A DNA stretch of 64,000 nucleotides, from the NCBI RefSeq assembly GCF_000308455.1, contig NZ_BAFP01000139.1:124001-188000 (forward strand). The letters are read 5' to 3'. The position numbers and the translations under genes are program-made. This document shows, in pieces, positions 59,192-64,000 of the stretch. Below the pieces are notes generated by a model. It searched no databases and had not been told where the DNA came from. It saw only the letters and a list, made by a program, of their open reading frames with translations. This stretch comes from Nocardia abscessus NBRC 100374. GTDB taxonomy: Bacteria; Actinomycetota; Actinomycetes; Mycobacteriales; Mycobacteriaceae. Within the stretch, counting starts at the first letter, position 1. Every line of letters starts with the position of its first letter.

Positions 59192-59461
59192 ATGAAATCG
59201 AAATTCGGCAGGAGCCTGGGCGCCGCTATCGTGAGTGCGGGTGTCGTGGTATCGGCGCTCGTCGGAACGGGGGTGGCGGAGGCGGCAACCGTTACCGCTA
59301 AGGTCAGGTGCGACAAGGTTGAGAACAAGGGCGGCGCCACCGTTGGCTGGCTGGAAGCAGAGGGGACCGGCAACAACGTGGGAGAGGCGCTCGCGAACGC
59401 CGAGAAGAATGTCCAGGTGCCGGAAGGCTACTACAAGCGCCACTGCCGTCCGACAAAATAG
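59192..59461 (+). CDS. small secreted protein
   Basis: An 89-residue exported protein. The signal peptide (KSKFGRSLGAAIVSAGVVVSALVGTGVAEA, cut before ATV) is followed by a 57-residue mature domain with two Cys (VRCDK and KRHCRP), probably one disulfide, and a Gly/Ala/Asn-rich middle. AAAGGGAGAACGG precedes the ATG. No family recognised. An imperfect hairpin follows at about 59521-59565, before the convergent metallopeptidase gene. Confidence 0.65.
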   Translation: MKSKFGRSLGAAIVSAGVVVSALVGTGVAEAATVTAKVRCDKVENKGGATVGWLEAEGTGNNVGEALANAEKNVQVPEGYYKRHCRPTK

Positions 59462-59592
59462 CCATCCCGATGCCGGTAAGCAACAGGCCTGGGCCTCCTG
59501 AAGGCTGCGGGGCTTTGTAGCGGCAGCGGCCGGTCGGAACACCGTGGGTCCGGTCGCCCGCTGCCCCGGCTGACCGGGACCATCGGAGGCGA

Positions 59593-61629
59593 TCAAATGG
59601 TGACGCGCTGCTCTTCGGGAAGCCACAGTTTGTCGGTGGGTTGCACAGTGAAGGTGGCGTAGAACTCTGGCAGGTTGCGGACGGGCTGGTTGCAGCGGAA
59701 TTCGTTGGGAGAGTGGGGATCAGTGGCGACCTGGTCGGCAGTCGCCTCGTGGCGCCGCTTCTCCCGCCAGGTGCGGGCCCAGGCCATGAAGACGGCGGTG
59801 TAATCGAGGGCAGCGCCGCGCTTCTGCATGGCGATCCGGTAGGCGGCCAGCGAGGTGGCGAAACCACGGAGGTCCGCCAGGTTCTCGCCGACCGTGAACT
59901 TGCCGTTGACGTGCTGATCGGGTGGGACGCCGTCCGGGACGAGCTTGTCGTACTGGGCGATGAGCATGTCGGCGCGCTCGGCGAAGGCGGCGCGGTCTTC
60001 GGGGGTCCACCAGTCGTGCAGGATACCGTCACCGTCGTATCTGGAGCCCTGATCGTCGAAACCGTGGCCCAATTCGTGGCCTATCATCGCGCCGATGCCG
60101 CCGTAGTTGACAGCAGGGTCGGCGTCGGGATCGAAGAACGGCGGCTGCAGGATGCCTGCGGGGAAGACGATCATGTTCATGCTGGCCGCGTAATAGGCGT
60201 TGACGGTCTGCGGAGTCATCCCCCACTCGCCGCGGTCCACAGGTGTGCCCAATTTGGCCAGCTGACGCCTGCTTTCGAAGACGTTCGCGGCGCGGATACT
60301 GGTAACGAGCTGGTCCTTGGTGACGTAGAGGTTCGAGTAGTCGCGCCACTTGTCGGGGTAGCCGATCATCGGCTGGACCTTGTCGAGCTTGGCGATGGCG
60401 GCGTCGCGAGTCGCCTTGCTCATCCATTCGGTGCGCTGGAACCGCTCGCGGTAGGCCTCGCGCAGGTTGGCGACAAGATCGAGCGCCTGCTTCTTGGCCT
60501 CAGGTGGGAAGTGTTCGGCGACATATTTCTGGCCGAGCAGCTCGCCCGCCGTGGTGTTGATCAGGCGGACCGCCAGCTTCCACCGGTCCTCCGGCTGCTC
60601 GAGTCCTTTCAGAGTCTTGCCCGCGAAGTCGAAGTCGGCGTCGGCGAAATCCTTCTTCAGGAAGGGGGCGAATGCGCGGACGATGGCCAGTGTGAAGTAC
60701 TCGCGCCAGACGGCGATGTCGGTATCGACCCACAGCTGCGCAAAAGCCGTGACGTACGAGGGCTCGTCGACCACCACAGTGGCGAACTCGGCGGGGCTTT
60801 CGGATATCGCCGCGAGCCAGCTGTCCCAGTCGAATCCCGGTGCCTGCGTGCGCAACTCAGCCCAACTGCGGATATTGTAAGTCCTGTCGGCGTCGCGGGT
60901 GTCGACCTGGTTCCAGTGTCCTGCAGCGATTCCTGTCTCCAGGTCGAGCACGCGTTGTGCCGTGCCTACCGGGTCTGGTAGTCCCGCGCCGGCGCCGAGG
61001 CGTTGCAGGTACGTGCGATAGGCGTCGCGGATCGGGGCTTTCGGCAGGTCGCGGTAGTAGGCCTCGTCCGACATGCCGAGGCCGGACTGAGCCATCCTCG
61101 GCAGGTAGCGGGTTGAGTCCTTGGGATCGACGCCGACGTACAGCTGGAGCGGAGTGGTCTGAAACTGGGTGCGGAAACCTCCCGTCATGACCAGCTGACC
61201 GGCGACGTATGCAAGGTCCGACTTAGTCGCAGCGTTGTCCACGGCCGCGAGCAGGTCGGCGATCGGCTTCGTGCCCTGACGCTCGATCGTGTCGATGTCG
61301 AGACAGCCGCGGTAGAGGTCGCGCAGTTTCTGCTCCGGTGAGCCCGGCGCAGCGTCGTCGTCGATGCCCTTGAGGATGGCATTGAGGTTATGGCGGGCGC
61401 GCTCGTCCATCTCCTCGAATGAGCCATAGCGGGACTTGTCCGGCGGTAGCTGGTAGGTCCGCAACCAGGTGCCGTTGACGTGAAGATACAGGTCGTCCTG
61501 AGGCCGGATTGCGTTGTCAGCCTCGGACAGATCCGGCCCCTCCGGCTTCGTGGACTCCGACGAACACGCTACGGGCACCACGCCGAGAGCGAGCAGAAAA
61601 GCGCGGCGGCCAAACGGCGTTACAGTCAA
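59593..61629 (-). CDS. M13 zinc metallopeptidase, Tat/lipoprotein type
   Basis: Neprilysin/PepO-like endopeptidase of 678 residues. The N-terminus has a twin-arginine motif (GRRAFLLALG) and a lipobox-like VACS, so the enzyme is probably anchored outside the membrane. The zinc site is His518-Glu-x2-His522 in IGHELGHGFDDQG with the third ligand Glu582 in GENLADLRG; NAYYAASMNMIVFPAGILQPPFF is the usual substrate-side strand. Relatives (Zmp1, PepO) cut short peptides. It is adjacent to the lanthipeptide cluster and might trim secreted peptide, but gene order alone supports this. Confidence 0.92.
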   Translation of the reverse strand: MTVTPFGRRAFLLALGVVPVACSSESTKPEGPDLSEADNAIRPQDDLYLHVNGTWLRTYQLPPDKSRYGSFEEMDERARHNLNAILKGIDDDAAPGSPEQKLRDLYRGCLDIDTIERQGTKPIADLLAAVDNAATKSDLAYVAGQLVMTGGFRTQFQTTPLQLYVGVDPKDSTRYLPRMAQSGLGMSDEAYYRDLPKAPIRDAYRTYLQRLGAGAGLPDPVGTAQRVLDLETGIAAGHWNQVDTRDADRTYNIRSWAELRTQAPGFDWDSWLAAISESPAEFATVVVDEPSYVTAFAQLWVDTDIAVWREYFTLAIVRAFAPFLKKDFADADFDFAGKTLKGLEQPEDRWKLAVRLINTTAGELLGQKYVAEHFPPEAKKQALDLVANLREAYRERFQRTEWMSKATRDAAIAKLDKVQPMIGYPDKWRDYSNLYVTKDQLVTSIRAANVFESRRQLAKLGTPVDRGEWGMTPQTVNAYYAASMNMIVFPAGILQPPFFDPDADPAVNYGGIGAMIGHELGHGFDDQGSRYDGDGILHDWWTPEDRAAFAERADMLIAQYDKLVPDGVPPDQHVNGKFTVGENLADLRGFATSLAAYRIAMQKRGAALDYTAVFMAWARTWREKRRHEATADQVATDPHSPNEFRCNQPVRNLPEFYATFTVQPTDKLWLPEEQRVTI

Positions 61630-61680
61630 AGAACCCCCCTCAATTTACGCCCGACGCCCGAGCGTACCGGAGAGAGTCGT

Positions 61681-61911
61681 ATGGCCAAAGGGGACTCACG
61701 CGCCTGGGTTTGGTTGGACGGCCGCATTACTGCGGCGGTCCAGATACGCACACGTTCGTTCGGTTCCGCCCAACGTTTCAGCGATGAGCCGGACGTGGCC
61801 GCTGTTTGCATGTCCTGCCAGGGCACAACCTACGACAGGGCGAACTGCAAGGGTCGACGCCCATCCGATGGCAAAACTGCCCTCTTGTCCGATCGCTCAT
61901 GTCCGGCATAG
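61681..61911 (+). CDS. possible small hypothetical protein
   Basis: 76 codons, ATG with GGAGAG upstream, reading AKGDSRAWVWLDGRITAAVQIRT and, later, CMSCQGTTYDRANCKGRR. Two or three Cys, basic end. Weak candidate. The surrounding 61630-62125 is otherwise gene-free, with several overlapping short frames and lowered GC, and looks like eroded DNA at the edge of the accessory region. Confidence 0.3.
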   Translation: MAKGDSRAWVWLDGRITAAVQIRTRSFGSAQRFSDEPDVAAVCMSCQGTTYDRANCKGRRPSDGKTALLSDRSCPA

Positions 61912-62125
61912 TTGCTGGCCAGCCGTCGAGGCTTGTCATCGAACCCGCCATCGATAGCACAGCCAGAACTGGGCAGAATCTCAATATATCCGCGGTTCAG
62001 AGGCTCACTGAACCAACGACACCTAACGCCGCCAACGCTTGACAACGACACCCATCGCACGCTAGTTCGATGCGAGTACATGGAGTTACCCATGTACTCA
62101 CGAAACCAGTTGTCTCCTGGAAGAG

Positions 62126-63049
62126 CTACAAAAGATCCGAACTCGGTGGCGGATGACCGTTCTGGCGCTGCTTCGCACCAGGGCGGCGCAGTCGCAGACG
62201 AGCCGACGAGCCACGGATGGCCGGTCGCCGGATCGCCGGAAGCCGCCGGTCGGCCCGGCGTTGCGCCCGGCGTTCGGCGGGTTTGTGTGTCCAGGTCTCC
62301 GGACGCGCGGCCACCCAGCGCTGGGAATGCCAGGCGAACGGGATATGACCCAGGTACAGCGCGACCAGCACCAGCAGCAGCACGATCGGATAGGTGACCA
62401 GCGCCGCCGCGGCGAGCGCGACCAGCACCAGCAGTCCCGCCGCCGCCTGCGGCGCCACCGACACCGACTTCATGGCGAGCGTCGGAATGGTGCTGACGCA
62501 CAGCGCGGCGGCGAACACCGTCCACGCCGCGACCTCGTAGAAGCCGACCCACCAGCCGTCGCCGAACTGCACGAACAGCGCCACCGGCACCATCGCGATG
62601 AGCGCACCGGCCGGAGCGGGCACGCCGACGAAGTACTCGCGCGCCCAATCCGGCCGGGTGTCGTCGTCCATCAGGGTGTTGAACCGGGCCAGGCGCAGCA
62701 CGATGCTGACCGCGAACAGCAGCGCGACGATCCATCCCACGCTGTTGCTGCTGAGCAGGGTCACATACAGGACGAGCGCGGGGGCGACGCCGAAGGAGAT
62801 GGCATCCGACAGCGAATCCAGCTCGGCGCCCATCTTCGTGGTGGCGTCCAGCATCCTGGCCAGCCTGCCGTCGAGGGTGTCCAGCACGGCCGCCGCGCCG
62901 ATCATGGCCAGCGCGATATCGAGCTCGCCGTCGAGGCCGAACTTCACCGACGAGAGCCCGGAGCACAGCGCCAGGATGGTGACGATGCTGGGCAGCAGGC
63001 GGATGCTCCGCCGCCGGCGCCGCTGGGTGGGTGCCGCCGCTTCCATCAC
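62126..63049 (-). CDS. pssA: CDP-diacylglycerol-serine O-phosphatidyltransferase
   Basis: Membrane enzyme making phosphatidylserine, 307 residues with six or more hydrophobic segments. CDP-alcohol phosphatidyltransferase motif: DTLDGRLARMLDATTKMGAELDSLSDAISFGVAP. The basic C-terminal tail is long and may be extended by a changed stop. The start overlaps the end of psd by 4 bp, so the two genes form one unit making phosphatidylethanolamine. Confidence 0.93.
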   Translation of the reverse strand: MMEAAAPTQRRRRRSIRLLPSIVTILALCSGLSSVKFGLDGELDIALAMIGAAAVLDTLDGRLARMLDATTKMGAELDSLSDAISFGVAPALVLYVTLLSSNSVGWIVALLFAVSIVLRLARFNTLMDDDTRPDWAREYFVGVPAPAGALIAMVPVALFVQFGDGWWVGFYEVAAWTVFAAALCVSTIPTLAMKSVSVAPQAAAGLLVLVALAAAALVTYPIVLLLVLVALYLGHIPFAWHSQRWVAARPETWTHKPAERRAQRRADRRLPAIRRPAIRGSSARLRLRRPGAKQRQNGHPPPSSDLL

Positions 63050-63774
63050 GAGTCGGCGGTTGAGCCGAGCACGGCGAGCACGGTCTCGCCGCCGATCGTG
63101 CGCTGACCGGGCTGCACGAGTAGTTCGGTGCCCGGCGGGAAGTACGTGTCGACCCGCGAGCCGAAGCGGATCAGGCCGTAGGTGTCGCCGATGGTCAGCA
63201 CGTCGCCGACCTGGGCGTCACAGACGATGCGCCGCGCGAGCAGTCCGGCGATCTGCACCACGACCACCCGGCTGCCCTCCGGCGTCTCCAGGACCATGGT
63301 GTTGCGCTCGTTCACCGAACTCGCCTCGGGCAGGTCCGCGGAACGGAATTGGCCGGGCTGGTGCAGCACCGTGCGCACGATGCCGGAGACCGGCGTGCGC
63401 TGCACGTGCACGTCGAGCACGGACAAGAAGATGCTGACCCGGGGCAGCGGCTCGTCGCCGAGACCGAGCTCGGCGGGGGGAGCGGCGGTGTCGACCAGGG
63501 CGATCTCGCCATCGGCGGGGGCGACCACGACGCCCGGCCGGTTCGGCGGCACGCGATGCGGATGACGGAAGAAGGTCGCGCACGCCGCCGCGGCGAACAG
63601 ACTCGTGCGCCGCACCCATCTGCGCTTGCCGCCGACGACGGCGACCGCGAGGGGCGCGGCGACGAACGGGAGCCCGGCGGGATGCAACGGAGGGATCGCG
63701 TTGCGGACCAGGTCGACGACGTGGCCGACTCCGGTTCGTTCAGGCGTGCCGGGCGGGGTGGGACGGCGGGCCAC
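63046..63774 (-). CDS. psd: phosphatidylserine decarboxylase
   Basis: Pyruvoyl enzyme converting phosphatidylserine to phosphatidylethanolamine, 242 residues, the short actinobacterial class. FFRHPHRVPP, VVAPADGEI, FLSVLDVHVQRTPVSG and VNERNTMVLE are conserved, and VLGST near the C-terminus is the self-cleavage site that creates the pyruvoyl group. I use the GTG at 63774 after GAGGAG; an upstream ATG at 63819 is possible. Confidence 0.92.
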   Translation of the reverse strand: MARRPTPPGTPERTGVGHVVDLVRNAIPPLHPAGLPFVAAPLAVAVVGGKRRWVRRTSLFAAAACATFFRHPHRVPPNRPGVVVAPADGEIALVDTAAPPAELGLGDEPLPRVSIFLSVLDVHVQRTPVSGIVRTVLHQPGQFRSADLPEASSVNERNTMVLETPEGSRVVVVQIAGLLARRIVCDAQVGDVLTIGDTYGLIRFGSRVDTYFPPGTELLVQPGQRTIGGETVLAVLGSTADS

Positions 63775-63878
63775 AGGCTCCTCTTTCGTGCTCGATACAA
63801 ACGGGTTGCGCTTCCTCAACGATAGGACGGGCGCAAGCGTTCACACCTTACGGGAAGGGAGCCTGTGGCACGCGGGGT

Positions 63879-64000
63879 CAGGACCTGACTCGGGCCCCCG
63901 TGACCAGTCGAACCAGGAACAGCAGGATGACCGCGCCGCCCAGGCAGGTGAAGAAGCTGAACCAGAGCCCGGCGCCCTCGACGTCGACTCCGAACAGCCT
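63879..64000 (-). CDS. 3' end of a small membrane protein gene (GlsB/YeaQ-like)
   Basis: Partial gene entering from the right edge. The last 40 or so codons encode a hydrophobic segment with the look of transglycosylase-associated/YeaQ proteins (LWFSFFTCLGGAVILLFLVRLV). The stop position is approximate. The N-terminal part is outside the window. Confidence 0.5.

Overview
The window is a chromosomal segment from a high-GC, mycolic-acid-type actinomycete, most probably a Nocardia. This rests on overall base composition, on recognisable relatives of mycobacterial/nocardial genes (RamB, LpdC-like Lpd, FadE5-like acyl-CoA dehydrogenase, LigB, GroEL2, glutamine-dependent NadE, the DUF3349-PitA locus, PssA-Psd) and on nocardial accessory families (DUF4254, Scr1-like HTH plus DUF397). 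I saw no rRNA, tRNA, CRISPR array or complete insertion sequence.

Layout. 0.1-4.9 kb: an amino-sugar/tagatose-type catabolic operon (ROK kinase, NagA, PfkB kinase, class II aldolase) with what look like two decayed copies of the nagA 5' end and a possible remnant of a SIS-domain isomerase gene. 4.9-8.5 kb: VOC protein, a DUF559-type gene bracketed by identical palindromic repeats, a Scr1-like HTH/DUF397 pair with a double palindromic operator, and a DUF4254 gene. 8.5-11.1 kb: a 60-bp tandem repeat running into two DUF3349 genes, a small membrane protein and PitA. 11.2-18.1 kb: secreted lipase, LigB, RamB, and an MFS exporter divergent from its TetR regulator. 18.2-26.4 kb: FadE5-like dehydrogenase, then urtABCDE (urea ABC transporter) with a GlnR-like box in front and a GntR gene behind. 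26.4-45.6 kb: mostly housekeeping and redox genes in divergent regulator/enzyme pairs (TetR/VOC, HxlR/QorB-like, AraC/MDR reductase, MarR/lipoprotein), polysaccharide deacetylase, Lpd, M19 dipeptidase homologue, prolyl oligopeptidase and a NagD-like phosphatase. 45.7-54.1 kb: GroEL2 under two CIRCE elements, NadE, a suppressor-of-fused-domain protein, a Clp-N/HTH protein with two perfect palindromic operators, an NDH-2-like oxidoreductase and an ECF41-type (SigJ-like) sigma factor.

54.7-61.6 kb is the accessory region of most interest. It is visibly more AT-rich and encodes a class III lanthipeptide synthetase (LanKC, 850 aa) followed, 53 bp downstream, by a 50-aa precursor peptide. Its leader resembles labyrinthopeptin leaders (LELQ motif), and its core carries two Ser-x2-Ser-x3-Cys motifs, the spacing that forms labionin in labyrinthopeptins. 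A 14-bp perfect stem closes the unit. Small secreted proteins and a lipoprotein-type M13 metallopeptidase lie around it; no dedicated transporter is visible. The window ends with pssA-psd (phosphatidylethanolamine synthesis) and the 3' end of a small membrane-protein gene.

Three dispersed repeat families were found by eye: a 57-bp palindrome (three copies), a 170-bp intergenic element (two long copies and one short), and the 60-bp tandem repeat. Several operators are proposed from perfect inverted repeats; none has been tested here.
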